A stretch of 64,000 bases of DNA, from NCBI GenBank assembly GCA_963792885.1, contig CAWBXX010000001.1:248001-312000 (forward strand), written 5' to 3'. The notes below the pieces were generated by a model. It searched no databases. It was given only the letters and a program-made list of their open reading frames with translations, and was not told the origin of the DNA. The position numbers were made by a program, and so were the translations under genes. Positions within the stretch are counted from its first letter, which is position 1. Each line of letters opens with the position of its first letter. This document shows, in pieces, positions 19,902 to 29,689 of this stretch. The DNA comes from DASWJZ01 sp963792885 (GTDB lineage Bacteria > Pseudomonadota > Alphaproteobacteria > Rhizobiales > Afifellaceae).

Positions 19902-20155
19902 GGCACTTCGCGAGCCGCGCCTTCTGGCACGCCTATGACCGATTGCCGGAACCAACCCGCCGCGTTGCAGACCGGAACTTCGAGCTTCTGAAAGAAGATT
20001 CCCGGCATCCAGCCCTCCACTTCAAGCAGATCGGGCGCTATCGATCGGTTCGCGTCGGACTCGGCTATCGAGCCTTGGGCGTCGATGCCGACGGAGACGT
20101 TGTCTGGTTCTGGATCGGCACGCACGCGGAATACGACAAACTGTTGCGCCGATAG
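19898..20155 (+). CDS. Putative RelE/ParE-superfamily toxin
   Basis: 85-residue basic protein starting with GTG inside the upstream stop. The FWHAYDRLPEPTRRVADRNFELLKED opening, the central HFKQIGRYRSVRVGLGYRALGV strand region and the terminal WFWIGTHAEYDKLL follow the RelE/ParE fold pattern, where the final GTHxEYDxLL is common. Target not deducible; the pair is the second type II module within 1.5 kb. Confidence 0.8.
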   Translation: MRHFASRAFWHAYDRLPEPTRRVADRNFELLKEDSRHPALHFKQIGRYRSVRVGLGYRALGVDADGDVVWFWIGTHAEYDKLLRR

Positions 20156-20178
20156 CCTTTGCGTGTCGCAACCTCCCG

Positions 20179-20418
20179 CTACTTCCCCGCCGCTTTCCGG
20201 AGCGCGTCGTTGATGCGGTCCTGCCAGCCGGGGCCGCCTTCCTGGAAATGCTCCAGCACGTCCTTGTCGATGCGGAGCGAGACAAGCTCCCTGACGCCCG
20301 GCAGAGCCGGAGGCTGCGGCGCGGAAGGCGGCGGCTTCGTCGTCGCGGACTTGAACGCGGCTTCGGCCTTCTCGCGTGAGCCCATCGTTCGGTAGGTGCG
20401 GTCCGGTGGCTTCGTCAT
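20179..20418 (-). CDS. BrnA-like antitoxin, apparently without its toxin
   Basis: 79-residue protein whose C-terminal VSLRIDKDVLEHFQEGGPGWQDRINDALRKA is the ribbon-helix-helix stretch of the BrnA antitoxin family. The start MTKPPDRTYRT at 20418 avoids a long arginine-rich extension. BrnT normally precedes brnA, but here the upstream gene on the same strand is a YciI-like protein, so this is an orphan antitoxin. It may still act as a repressor. Confidence 0.75.
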   Translation of the reverse strand: MTKPPDRTYRTMGSREKAEAAFKSATTKPPPSAPQPPALPGVRELVSLRIDKDVLEHFQEGGPGWQDRINDALRKAAGK

Positions 20419-20423
20419 CTCGC

Positions 20424-20717
20424 CTATTCCTTCTTCAACAGCCGCATCGGGAAGATCTCGTAGCGGCCGAGCCCCTCGACGACTACCGGATCCTTGTCGG
20501 TGATGGCGCGCGCTGCCGCCTCGTCCTCCGCCTCGACGATTCCCATGCCGAAGACGCCGGCCGGATCGAACACCGGGCCGAAGGCGACGCCTTTGCCGCT
20601 TTCGAGAACCGTCCGGAGGTAGGCGGCATGGCGCGTCATCGATTCTGCCTCCGCCTCGGTCATCTCGAAAGCGAAATTCGGGCGCGGTGGGATCAGCTTG
20701 AGGAAGAAGTGCGGCAT
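20424..20717 (-). CDS. YciI-family protein
   Basis: 97-residue cytoplasmic protein of the YciI/YCII-like ferredoxin-fold group, shown by HAAYLRTVLESGKGVAFGPV and the acidic AEDEAAARAITDKDPVVVEGL stretch that precedes the final strand. The conserved His and Asp positions of the family are present. Biochemical role unknown. It ends six bases before brnA starts, so both could share a transcript. Confidence 0.8.
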   Translation of the reverse strand: MPHFFLKLIPPRPNFAFEMTEAEAESMTRHAAYLRTVLESGKGVAFGPVFDPAGVFGMGIVEAEDEAAARAITDKDPVVVEGLGRYEIFPMRLLKKE

Positions 20718-20845
20718 TGCTCACATCTCCGGGGTATGCGAGCGCGGGATCATCCGCCGGCACCTTTCCCGCCGCAAGCGGCTGTCACTGAATGGCCAGC
20801 GCGTCGCGATTTGGCCACCGCCGCCTGGCTTGCTAAGGTTCTGGT

Positions 20846-21280
20846 ATGATACCGCGTAGCTTCGTCCTCCCCTTCCTCGCCGCCCTCTCCCTTCCTCTCG
20901 CTGCCCCGCCGGCCGCCGCCTATAGCAAGGCCGCGGACTACCTGATCGCCGGGCAGCTCAAGGAGGCCTGCCCGGACGGCAATGGGCACATGTCGGCTGC
21001 CGGTGTGATCGAGCGCGACCTGACCGGCGACGGCAAGAAGGACCTCATCCTCAGTCACGACGGCATCACCTGCGGCGATGTCGGCCGCAGCCAGTTCTGC
21101 GGCGCGCAGGCATGCTCGGTGCTGATCTATGTGCGGCGGGGGGCGCTGCTTCAACTCGGGCGGGAGGAGCTCAGCGTCGGCGTCAGCGTGACCGACGGCT
21201 CGCCGACGCCGGTCGTGAACCTCACGGCACCCGGTGGCGCGCGCTCCACCCTGCAATGGAGCGACGGGGCATTCCGCTAG
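20846..21280 (+). CDS. Secreted protein of unknown function
   Basis: 144 residues with a clean signal peptide (FVLPFLAALSLPLAAPPAAAY). The mature part contains a calcium-loop-like DLTGDGKKDLILSHDG as in FG-GAP or EF-hand-like repeats, and four cysteines in CGDVGRSQFCGAQACSV plus one earlier. Preceded by no obvious partner. I do not assign a function. Confidence 0.65.
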   Translation: MIPRSFVLPFLAALSLPLAAPPAAAYSKAADYLIAGQLKEACPDGNGHMSAAGVIERDLTGDGKKDLILSHDGITCGDVGRSQFCGAQACSVLIYVRRGALLQLGREELSVGVSVTDGSPTPVVNLTAPGGARSTLQWSDGAFR

Positions 21281-21372
21281 CGAAACCGCCTTCCTGCCTC
21301 CCCATTGACCTTCGTCAAAGCACCGCCCGATAGCCTGCGGCATCAAGAATTCCGATTGTCCGGAGAATTCCA

Positions 21373-21786
21373 ATGCTTATTCCCCACGGCACGCTCGTTG
21401 CAGTCGCCGACGGCACCAAGATCGAGCTCTTCCACAATGACGGCGATGAGACGGACCTGAAGCTTTCCGCCCTGCCGAAGCCGGATATCCACGCCCACGG
21501 GAAAGATTCCGGTGGCCACCACCGGTCGAGCACGGCAGAGCATGCCAAGCATCTCCAGGAGGAGGACGCGTTCGCGGCGGCCGTGGTCGGCTGGCTCAAC
21601 CACCAAACGATCGGGGGCAAGATCGAGCACCTCATCGTCATCGCCGCGCCGCGGGCGCTCGGCGAGATGCGCCGGCACTATCATGTGACCTTGAAGAACA
21701 GGCTCCTCGGTGAGCTGGCAAAGGAGCTGACCGGCCAGCCGGCGGCAACGATCGAGCACGAGCTGAAGCTCCTGCACACGGCCTGA
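21373..21786 (+). CDS. Host attachment protein (AtsE-like family)
   Basis: 137-residue protein of the family annotated as required for attachment to host cells. Family traits visible are the N-terminal HGTLVAVADGTKIELFHN, the central DAFAAAVVGWLNHQTIGGKIEHLIVIAAPRALGEMR and LAKELTGQPAATIEHEL at the end. The name comes from an Agrobacterium attachment locus; whether it has that role here is unknown, because homologues occur in free-living species. Confidence 0.8.
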   Translation: MLIPHGTLVAVADGTKIELFHNDGDETDLKLSALPKPDIHAHGKDSGGHHRSSTAEHAKHLQEEDAFAAAVVGWLNHQTIGGKIEHLIVIAAPRALGEMRRHYHVTLKNRLLGELAKELTGQPAATIEHELKLLHTA

Positions 21787-21912
21787 CGGGCCTGGGAGAG
21801 CGGCAGAAAGAGCGGCTCGCCGCGGCGCGAGTGTTTCGCGGAAGCCGCTGGCGCCGCTTGAAGAACCGGCCTATGGAACCCGGCCGGTACAGGAAGGCCG
21901 GGGGAGCCAGCC

Positions 21913-23160
21913 TTGAACAAGCATACGAGTGTGGAGGAAAGCGCCGCAGCCGGGGCCGCCACCGGAACGGTGACCGCGATCCTCATCGCGATCTCCTTCT
22001 CCCATATGCTGAACGACACCGTTCAGTCGCTCTTCCCGGCGATCTACCCGTTCCTCAAGGATCATTTCGCGCTCACCTACACGCAGATCGGGCTCATCAC
22101 CTTCACGTTTCAGGTGACGGCGTCGCTGCTTCAGCCCGTCGTCGGCATCGTCACGGACAGGCGGCCGCAGCCCTATTCGCTCGCGGTCGGAATGAGCTGC
22201 TCGCTCGTGGGGCTGCTGCTCCTCGCCTTCGCGTCGAGCTTCCCGGAGATTTTGCTTGCGGCGGCGCTGGTCGGGCTCGGCTCCGCGGTGTTCCACCCGG
22301 AATCCTCGCGCGTCGCGCGAATGGCTTCAGGGGGTCGCTACGGGCTCGCGCAATCCACCTTCCAGGTCGGCGGCAATGTCGGCACCGCGCTCGGGCCGCT
22401 CGCCGCGGCCTTCATCGTCATCCCAGGCGGGCAGCACTCGATCGCCTGGTTCTCGCTGGTAGCGCTGCTTGCGATCGTGGTCCTGTCAGGCGTCGGCAAT
22501 TGGTACAGGCGCCAGTTCGCCTTCCACCTTCGCGCCGGCATAGGGAAGCTCGCCGCGCACGGACTCTCCTCGCGTCGCGTCGCCTTGTCGATCGTCGTCC
22601 TGATGGCGCTGACCTTCTCCAAGTTTTTCTACATGGCGGCGATGACGAGCTACTACACGTTCTTCCTCATCCATAAGTTCGGCGTCTCGGTGCAGGCCTC
22701 GCAGGTCCATCTCTTCGTGTTCCTCGGAGCTGTCGCCGCCGGCACCTTCTTCGGCGGGCCGCTCGGCGACCGTTTCGGCCGCAAGCTTGTGATCTGGTTC
22801 TCGATCCTCGGCGTGCTGCCGTTCTCGCTGCTTCTCCCCTACGCGAACCTCTTCTGGACGGGCGTGCTCTCGGTCGCGATCGGTGTCATCCTGGCCTCGG
22901 CGTTCTCGACGATCGTCGTCTTCGCGCAGGAGCTGATGCCCGGCCGCGTCGGCACGATCGCCGGCATCTTCTTCGGCTTCGCCTTCGGCATGGGCGGCAT
23001 CGGCGCCGCCGTCATCGGCACGCTCGCCGACGCGACCAGCATCGAGTTCGTCTTCCGCGTCTGCGCTTTCCTGCCGGCGATCGGCATCCTTACGATCTTC
23101 CTGCCCGACCTCAGCCGCGTCCGGACCACCGAGCCGGGCGGCCATCGGAAGACGGCCTGA
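21913..23160 (+). CDS. MFS transporter, fosmidomycin-resistance (Fsr) type
   Basis: 415-residue inner-membrane exporter with about twelve hydrophobic segments. The opening SHMLNDTVQSLFPAIYPFLKD and LGSAVFHPESSRVARMASGG are typical of Fsr-type major facilitator proteins, and LGDRFGRKLV is the cytoplasmic-loop motif. The start is TTG at 21913, preceded by ggggag. Substrate in this organism unknown. The frame is intact over its whole length. Confidence 0.85.
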   Translation: MNKHTSVEESAAAGAATGTVTAILIAISFSHMLNDTVQSLFPAIYPFLKDHFALTYTQIGLITFTFQVTASLLQPVVGIVTDRRPQPYSLAVGMSCSLVGLLLLAFASSFPEILLAAALVGLGSAVFHPESSRVARMASGGRYGLAQSTFQVGGNVGTALGPLAAAFIVIPGGQHSIAWFSLVALLAIVVLSGVGNWYRRQFAFHLRAGIGKLAAHGLSSRRVALSIVVLMALTFSKFFYMAAMTSYYTFFLIHKFGVSVQASQVHLFVFLGAVAAGTFFGGPLGDRFGRKLVIWFSILGVLPFSLLLPYANLFWTGVLSVAIGVILASAFSTIVVFAQELMPGRVGTIAGIFFGFAFGMGGIGAAVIGTLADATSIEFVFRVCAFLPAIGILTIFLPDLSRVRTTEPGGHRKTA

Positions 23161-23205
23161 GCCGCACGATTTGGGGATTTCGCAGCGACGGACTATATCG
23201 CTGCG

Positions 23206-23719
23206 ATGCTCCGACTGTTGTTGGCCTGCATTGCCGCATTTCTTCTGTCGCCCGCGGCGGCGCAGGACCGCGTCCCGCAGGGGATCGGCTTTGCCCAGGC
23301 CGAGGAAGGCACCTGGCTCTGCCGGCATGAGGACGCAAGCGAGGCGCTCGCTTGCGCACGCGAGCACTGCCTTGAAGAGGCGCCGGGCCAGGAGTGCGTG
23401 CAGACGGCGTGGTGCTTCCCGGCCGGCTGGTCGGGCACGATGACGGTGTGGCTCGCGGATTTTCACACGACGCGCGTGCTTTGCGGTATGGCCGACGAGG
23501 AGACGCTTCGGCTGATGCTCGCGGCGCTCTGCCTGACGGAGTTCGAAGCGACGCATTGCGACCTGGCGCTGACGGTCGACCCGGACGGCAATGAGCGCGA
23601 GGTCACCGACGTGAGCTTCGAGGGCGGCGGCGCGCACGCCGCCGGCCAGCGAAAAGGCGGCGCCGGATGGCGCCGAGCCTGCGCCCGCGGCCGAAGATTC
23701 GGGTGAACAGAAAAAGTAA
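23206..23719 (+). CDS. Secreted cysteine-rich protein of unknown function, one apparent frameshift
   Basis: About 170 residues starting with a signal peptide (LRLLLACIAAFLLSPAAAQ). The mature part has eight cysteines, among them CRHEDASEALACAREHC and CVQTAWCFPAG, suggesting disulfides. Near 23625 a one-base removal turns an arginine-rich tail into TPPASEKAAPDGAEPAP and an end at TAA 23717-23719, a composition more typical of a natural C-terminus. Family not recognised. It ends 13 bases before the peptidase start. Confidence 0.65.
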
Positions 23720-23732
23720 GCGAGGAGTGCCT

Positions 23733-25791
23733 GTGACCGACAATCCCCTGCTCAAGGAATGGAAGACGCCGTTCGAGACGCCGCCGTTCTCGGAGATCGC
23801 GCCGGAGCACTTCCGCCCGGCCTTCGACGCGGCGCTCGCCGAGCACGACGCGGAAATCGCGACAATCGCAGAGAGTTCCGAAGCGCCGAGCTTCGGCAAC
23901 ACGGTCGATGCGCTTGAGCTCGCCGGCGAGACGCTTCGCCGCGTCGCCTCGGTGTTCTTTGGCCTCTGCGGTGCGAACACCAACGACGCGCTCGAGGCGA
24001 CGGAGCGCGACATCGCGCCGATCCTCGCCAAGCACAGCTCGGCGATCTTCCTGAACGAGCCGCTCTTCCGCCGCATCGACGCGCTCAAGCAGAAGAAAGC
24101 GGACCTCGGTCTAACGAAGGAGCAAGCGCGCGTGCTGGAGCGCCTGCATCTTGCGTTCGTGCGCCAGGGCGCTGCGCTTTCGCCGGACAAGAAGGAGCGG
24201 CTGGCGGAGATCACCGAGCGGCTCGCGATACTCGGCACGCAGTTCGGCCAGAACGTGCTCGCCGACGAGCGCGCCTATACGCTGGTGCTAGAGGGCGAGG
24301 CCGACCTCGCCGGGCTCCCGGAGTCGCTCTGCGAAGCAGCGGCGGCCGCCGCCACCGAGCGCGGCATGGCCGGCAAGCACGTCATCACGCTCTCCCGCTC
24401 GCTGATCGAGCCGTTCCTGCAATTCTCCACCCGCCGCGACCTGCGGGAGACCGCCTTCAAGGCGTGGGTCTCGCGCGGCGAAGGTGGGGGCGCGACCGAC
24501 AACGCCGCGATCATCTCCGAGATGGTCCAGCTCCGGATCGAGCGGGCCCACTTCCTCGGCTACGACACCTACGCTGCCTTCCGCCTCGACGATACGATGG
24601 CGAAGACGCCGGAGGCGGCGCTTGGCCTGCTTCACTCCGTATGGCAGCCGGCGCGGGAGAAGGCGCTTCGCGAAAGCGATGCGCTGCAGACCCTGATTCA
24701 GGCGGAGGGCGGCAACTTCACGCTCGCGCCCTGGGATTGGCGCTACTACGCGGAGAAGCGTCGGAAGGCGGAGTTCGACATCGACGAGGGTGCACTCAAG
24801 CCATATCTCAAGCTCGACAACATGATCGCGGCGGCGTTCGACACCGCGCACCGGCTCTTTGGGCTCAATTTCACGCCCCGCACCGACATCCCCGTCTACC
24901 ACTCCGACGTCCGCGCCTGGGAAGTGACCGATACCGACGGGCGCCATGTCGGGCTCTTCCTGGGTGACTATTTCGCGCGGCCCTCGAAGCGGAGCGGCGC
25001 CTGGATGAGCACTTTCCGCAGCCAGGAGAAGCTCGCCGGCGATATCCGCCCGATCGTCTACAATGTCATGAATTTCTCGAAACCAGGCCCCGGCGCGCCG
25101 GCGCTCATCAGCTTCGAGGACGCGCGCACGCTCTTCCACGAGTTCGGGCACGGGCTGCACGCCCTCCTCTCCGACGTCACCTACCGCTCGATCTCGGGTA
25201 CGAGCGTCGCTACGGACTTCGTGGAGTTTCCGTCGCAGCTCTACGAGCACTGGCTGGAAGAGCCGGAGGTGCTCCGCCGCTTCGCTACGCACACGGAAAG
25301 CGGCGAGCCAATACCGGAGACGCTGCTCGCGAAGCTCAAAGCCGCGCGCACCTTCAACCAGGGCTTCGCGACGGTCGAATACGTCTCTTCGGCCCTGGTC
25401 GATCTCGACTTCCACCGCCTCTCCGAGGCAGGCGACATCGACGTCGCGGCGTTCGAACGCGAGTCGCTTCAGAAGATCGGCATGCCGGAGGCGATCGTCA
25501 TGCGGCACCGGCCGACCCATTTTGCGCACGTTTTCTCCGGCGGCTATGCGGCGGGCTACTACAGCTATCTCTGGTCGGAGGTGCTCGACGCCGACGGCTT
25601 CGCCGCCTTCACGGAAGCCGGCGATGTCTTCGATCCGGCGACCGCGAAGCGGCTGAAGGAATTCGTCTATTCGGCCGGCTATTTGCGCGAGCCGGCCGAG
25701 GCCTACAAGGAGCTTCCGCGGGCGGATGCCCGAGCCCGAGCCGCTTCTCAGGAAGCGCGGACTGATCGAAGCGCCTGCCGCGGAGGCGTAG
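23733..25791 (+). CDS. M3-family oligopeptidase (oligopeptidase A / Dcp-like), one apparent frameshift
   Basis: Zinc endopeptidase degrading short peptides in the cytoplasm. The catalytic HEFGHGLHALLS lies near residue 468, followed by the third-ligand glutamate region FVEFPSQLYEHW, and RPTHFAHVFSGGYAAGYYSYLWSEV near the C-terminus holds the substrate-binding histidine and tyrosines. GTG at 23733 follows gaggag. Near 25710 removing one g from aaggagc gives AYKSFRGRMPEPEPLLRKRGL and a stop at 25789-25791, the standard M3 ending. About 685 residues after repair. Confidence 0.9.
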
Positions 25792-25797
25792 CCCTCC

Positions 25798-26837
25798 CTA
25801 TTCCGCGGCCTCCGGCTGCGCGGCGGCGCTGACGCGGGCCCGCTCGCCCGCGCGGCGCTGGCGGAGCGTTATCAAATTGCTGGTCGGCGATGACGCCGAT
25901 CAGGATGACCGAGCCCATCACGGCGAAGTTCAGCGACGAGGGAATGCCGAGCAGGTTGACGAGGTTCTGGAGCACCTGGAGCAGCACGGTGCCGAGAACG
26001 ACGCCGATGATCGAGCCCTCGCCGCCGCGCAGCGAGAACCCGCCGAGCACCGCCGCCGCGATGGCGTAGAGCTCATAGAAGTTGCCGTGGCCCGAAGGCA
26101 GGATCGAGCGCGTGTACATGGCGAAGAAGATCGCCGCCAGCGCCGCCATCGTCGTGCAGATCACGTAGGCGGCAACGATCACGCGGGTTGTGCGGATGCC
26201 CGAATAGCGCGCTGCCTCCTCGTTCTTGCCGACCGCGTACAGATAGCGGCCGAAGACCGAGCGGTGCAGCACCACCCACATCACGACCGCCAGCACGAGC
26301 ATGATGAAGAAGGCGTGCGGGATGGGAATGGTGTGAAACGAGCCGCCGGTGAGAAGCGCGACGACATCCGTACGCCCCGTGGTGATCCATTCGAGGTCGG
26401 GGAAATTCACGCCGAACGGGAAGCCGGCGGTTGCGTCCTTCGTGTAGAAGCGCGCGACGCCGCGGTAGATCAGCAGGCCGCAGAGCGTCACCACGAACGG
26501 CTGCAGCTTCAGCTTGGTGATCAGCAGGCCGTGGATCAGCCCCATCAGGACGCCGATCCCCAGCACCAGCACCGCCGCGACCGGCCACCAGACGCCCTTG
26601 TTGGCGATGAGATCGACAAAGATGACGCCGAGCAGCGCGATGATCGAGCCGACCGACAGCTCGATGCCGCCCGTGATGATCACGAATGCCCTGGCCGATC
26701 GAGAATATGCCGAACAGGCCGACCAGGTTGGCGGTGTTGGCGATGTTGATCGGCGACAGGAAGCGGGGATTGATGATCGCGACCACCGCCCCTACGACGA
26801 TGATCAGCACCAGCAGACCCAGGTCTTTCTTCAGCAT
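25798..26837 (-). CDS. Sugar-type ABC transporter permease (BPD_transp_2), two apparent frameshifts
   Basis: Membrane component of a ribose/xylose-type importer, about 346 residues with eight to ten hydrophobic segments. Family stretches are INPRFLSPINIANTAN near the start, ITGGIELSVGSIIAL, YAVGKNEEAARYSGI (the loop that contacts the ATPase) and AVLGGFSLRGGEGSI. Near 26686 ggg read as gg gives GQAFVIITGGIELS, and near 25880 ttt read as tt gives DQQLITLRQRRAGE and a stop at 25798. It is the third gene of the operon. Confidence 0.88.
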
Positions 26838-26851
26838 CCCCTGCCCCGTTC

Positions 26852-28399
26852 CTAGATCGACCTGCCGACGGCCAGCCGCAGTATGTTCTCTTCACTGCAC
26901 TGGGCGCGATCGAGAGTACCTTGGATGTGCCCCTCGTGCATCACCGCAACGCGGTCGGAGACGCCGATCACTTCTTCCATGTCCGAGGAGATCATCAGGA
27001 CGGCGACCCCGGAATCCGACAGGCTGCGCATCAGGTGATAGATCTCGGCCTTCGCGCCGACATCGATGCCGCGCGTCGGCTCGTCGAAGATGATGGCCTT
27101 GGGTTTCATGGCCAGCCATTTGGCGAGCACGACCTTCTGCTGGTTGCCGCCCGAGAGCGAGGACGTCAGCTGGGAAACGTCGGAGGTGCGGATGTCGAGG
27201 TCGGAGCGGCTGCGCTCCGCCTGCTCCAGCTCGGCGTCCTGCGAGACGACGATGCTGTGCGCGTAGGCGCGCAGGTCGGGCAGCGTAATGTTCTGCGCGA
27301 TCGAAAGATCGAGCAGCAGTCCGGCGCCCTTGCGATCCTCCGGCACAAGGAAGACGCCGGCCCGGACAGCGTCGGCGGAGGTCGCAAAGCGCACCTCCTG
27401 GCCGTCAAGGAGGCACGCTTCCGCCCTGCGGCCGGTCGATGCCGAACAGGACCCGCGCGAGTTCCGTGCGCCCGGCGCCGACGAGGCCCGCGAGCCCAAG
27501 AATCTCGCCGGCATGGAGGTCGAGGCTGATCTCGCGGTGCCGGATAGGTGGACGTGCGAACGCCCTTGATGGAGAGCACGGCCTCTCCGCCGATTCGTTG
27601 CCGGGGGACACGTAATGGACCTTGAGGTCGCGGCCGACCATCAGCCGGACCATGGTGTCGTGGTTGATCGCTTCGCCTTCGAGCGCGCCCACCAGATTGC
27701 CGTCGCGCAGCACCAGGACGCGATCGGCGGCCTGAACCACTTCGTTCAGCCGGTGCGAGATGAAGATGACCGCGATGCCGTGCGCCTTGAGGCCGGCGAT
27801 CACCTGCAGCAGCTTCTCGGTCTCTGCGATCGGCAGGCTCGAGGTCGGCTCGTCGAGGATGACGAGGCGCGACTGGAGGCTCAGCGCCTTGGCGATCTCG
27901 ACCATCTGCTGCTGGGCGAGCGAGAGCCGTCGCCACCGGCGTGGCGGGCGAGAAGGTCGCCCCGAGCCGGTCGAGGAAGGGCTGGACGGCCTTCTGGAGC
28001 TTGTCGTCGTCGACCAGCTTCAGGAAGCCGTACTTTCTCGGCTCGCGCCCGATATAGACGTTGGCGGCGACGCTCAGGTTGTCGAACAGGTTGAGTTCCT
28101 GATGGACGAAGGCGAATGCCGGCTGCCATCGACTGGGCAACGGAGAGCGACGGATGGACGACGCCGTCGATTTCGATGGTGCCCCGGTCGGGCTCGATCA
28201 CGCCGCCGAGGATCTTCATCAGGGTCGATTTGCCGGCGCCGTTCTCTCCGACCAGCCCGATCACCTCGCCGGGCCGAACCTCCATGCTGAAATCGGCCAG
28301 CGCCACGACGCCGGGATAGGTCTTGCGCAGACCCGACAGCTTCATGAAGGGGTCGGTGGAGGCCGACGATGCGGCAGCAGCGGTCTCAGACGCGGTCAT
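26852..28399 (-). CDS. Sugar-type ABC transporter ATP-binding protein with two ATPase domains (RbsA-like), about four apparent frameshifts
   Basis: Energises the importer. First domain: LSGLRKTYPGVVALADFS, Walker A GENGAGKST, Q-loop region FVHQELNLF, and Walker B LVILDEPTSSL. Second domain: LHAGEILGLAGLVGAGRTEL as a degenerate Walker A, VPEDRKGAGL, signature SLSGGNQQKVVLAKWL, Walker B AIIFDEPTRGIDVGAK. The frame changes near 28125, 27925, 27560 and 27430; conserved blocks continue on each side. Repaired length about 514 residues, usual for RbsA/XylG/MglA proteins. The permease gene follows after 14 bases. Confidence 0.88.
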
Positions 28400-28432
28400 C
28401 GCGCCAGGACATAGCAGGGGCCGCCTGAAGGA

Positions 28433-28464
28433 ATGCCCGCAGCCGGCGAACCGGCTGCGGGCAT
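28433..28464 (-). promoter_or_regulatory. Perfect 14-bp stem-loop with UUCG loop between binding-protein and ATPase genes
   Basis: On the minus strand atgcccgcagccgg-ttcg-ccggctgcgggcat forms a perfect 14-base-pair stem closed by a UUCG tetraloop. It begins 14 bases after the binding-protein stop and is not followed by a T-run. Such hairpins after binding-protein genes (as between malE and malF) protect the upstream message or partly terminate, so more binding protein than ATPase is made. Confidence 0.75.
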
Positions 28465-28477
28465 CGAGGACGATGGA

Positions 28478-29437
28478 CTAGCCGCCAGCAAGCTTCTTCT
28501 GGAAGTCTTCCTGGAACTGCTTGACGTTGTCCTTGGTCAGCGTCAGGCCCGGGATGATGATGATCCCGTCGGCGGGGATCTTCGACTTGTCGCCCTTGAG
28601 GTAGTCGGCGATCAGGTGCGCGCTCTGGATGCCCCACTCATAGGGGTTCTGCACGACCGTGCCGGCGATCGAGCCCTCGGCGACGCCACCCAGCGTGATC
28701 GGGTCTTCGTCGAAGCCGACGACCGTGATCTGGCCGAGCTTGCCGGCGTCCTTCAGCGCCTCGTACATGCGCGGCGTGTTGTAGGAGTAGAAGCCGACCA
28801 TGCAGTTCACGTCGGGATTGGCGACGAGCACGTCGTCAACGTTGGCGCGAGCGCGGGTCTGGTCGATGTCGTCGCCGCGGACGTCGATCAGCTCGAGGCC
28901 GGTGCCCTTGACCGCTATCGTTGTAGCCCTGCGATGCGCTCCTTGGCATTGTCGGCGCCGGGGAGCCCGACGAAGCCGATGCACTTGCCCTGCTTGCCCG
29001 CCATCGCCGTCTTCATCAGCTCGCCGGCCATGTTGCCGAGCTCGGACGTTGGACGAGCCGATATAGGCGACGCGCTTGGACTGGGTCGCGTCGGAGTCGA
29101 AGGTGAAGAACGGGATCTGCGCGGCGACCGTGTTGATCGCATCGGTCGAGGTCGGCGGATCGACCACCGACACCGAGATGGCATCGACGCCGGCGGCGAC
29201 GAGGTCGTCCATCATGCGCTTCTGCACGGCGGCGTCGGCGCGCTCGGGGTACTTGAAGCTGAGCGTAACGTCGGGCAGCTCGGTCTGCGCCTTGGCGACC
29301 GCCGCTTCCATGATCTTCCAGAAATCCGATGGACCGTTCACGACGAACGCGATCTCGGGCTTGTCCTGCGCCTGCGCGAAACCGCTCGCCGCCAGCGAGA
29401 CAGCCAAAGCAAAGCCCAACCGATTGAATGTCTTCAT
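28478..29437 (-). CDS. Periplasmic sugar-binding protein of ABC transporter, three apparent frameshifts
   Basis: Type I periplasmic binding protein (ribose/LacI-like fold). Signal peptide FNRLGFALAVSLAASGFAQAQ, then KPEIAFVVNGPSDFWKIMEA; VVDPPTSTDAINTVAAQIPFFTFDSD; VGFDEDPITLGGVAEGSIAG; and a C-terminal GIIIIPGLTLTKDNV. Between about 28912 and 29058 the product reads in two other frames (ELGNMAGELMKTAMAGKQGK, KCIGFVGLPGADNAKERIAG). Three separate single-base removals (near 29056, 28930 and 28913) return it to the original frame. First gene of the operon; start at ATG 29437 after gggaggtg. Confidence 0.88.
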   Translation of the reverse strand: MKTFNRLGFALAVSLAASGFAQAQDKPEIAFVVNGPSDFWKIMEAAVAKAQTELPDVTLSFKYPERADAAVQKRMMDDLVAAGVDAISVSVVDPPTSTDAINTVAAQIPFFTFDSDATQSKRVAYIGSSNVRARQHGRRADEDGDGGQAGQVHRLRRAPRRRQCQGAHRRATTIAVKGTGLELIDVRGDDIDQTRARANVDDVLVANPDVNCMVGFYSYNTPRMYEALKDAGKLGQITVVGFDEDPITLGGVAEGSIAGTVVQNPYEWGIQSAHLIADYLKGDKSKIPADGIIIIPGLTLTKDNVKQFQEDFQKKLAGG

Positions 29438-29505
29438 GAACACCTCCCTGAATACGACTGTGCGTTGTTCTGGGCCGTCCCGCCTCTGCCAGTCGCCGAC
29501 AACAG

Positions 29506-29534
29506 CGAATAGCTAATTTCTATTAGTTCATCAA
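29506..29534 (-). promoter_or_regulatory. Candidate promoter and palindromic operator of the sugar ABC operon
   Basis: On the minus strand TTGATG (29529-29534) and TATTCG (29506-29511) are 17 bases apart. The AT-rich inverted repeat ctaat-ttct-attag (plus strand 29513-29526) fills the spacer, a place where a repressor would block transcription. It lies about 70 bases upstream of the binding-protein start. No regulator gene is adjacent. Confidence 0.45.
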
Positions 29535-29689
29535 CTCCCATTCGGACTCAGAGGCGTTCACGGAACCGGTAACCGGCAAATATTAGGAGAAAGACGCCGG
29601 GCGAGCCGAATGGGCTGGCTACCCGGGGCGCTGCTGGCGCGGGCTCGGGCGCGGCGCTATAAGCCGCCTCCATTCCTTTGAGGTCCCCC

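Noticed and set aside
22486..23637. 383-codon minus-strand frame opposite the Fsr-like transporter
   Set aside because: Composition of a GC-rich shadow (Asp/Glu/Arg-rich, no hydrophobic core) and spans two plus-strand genes.
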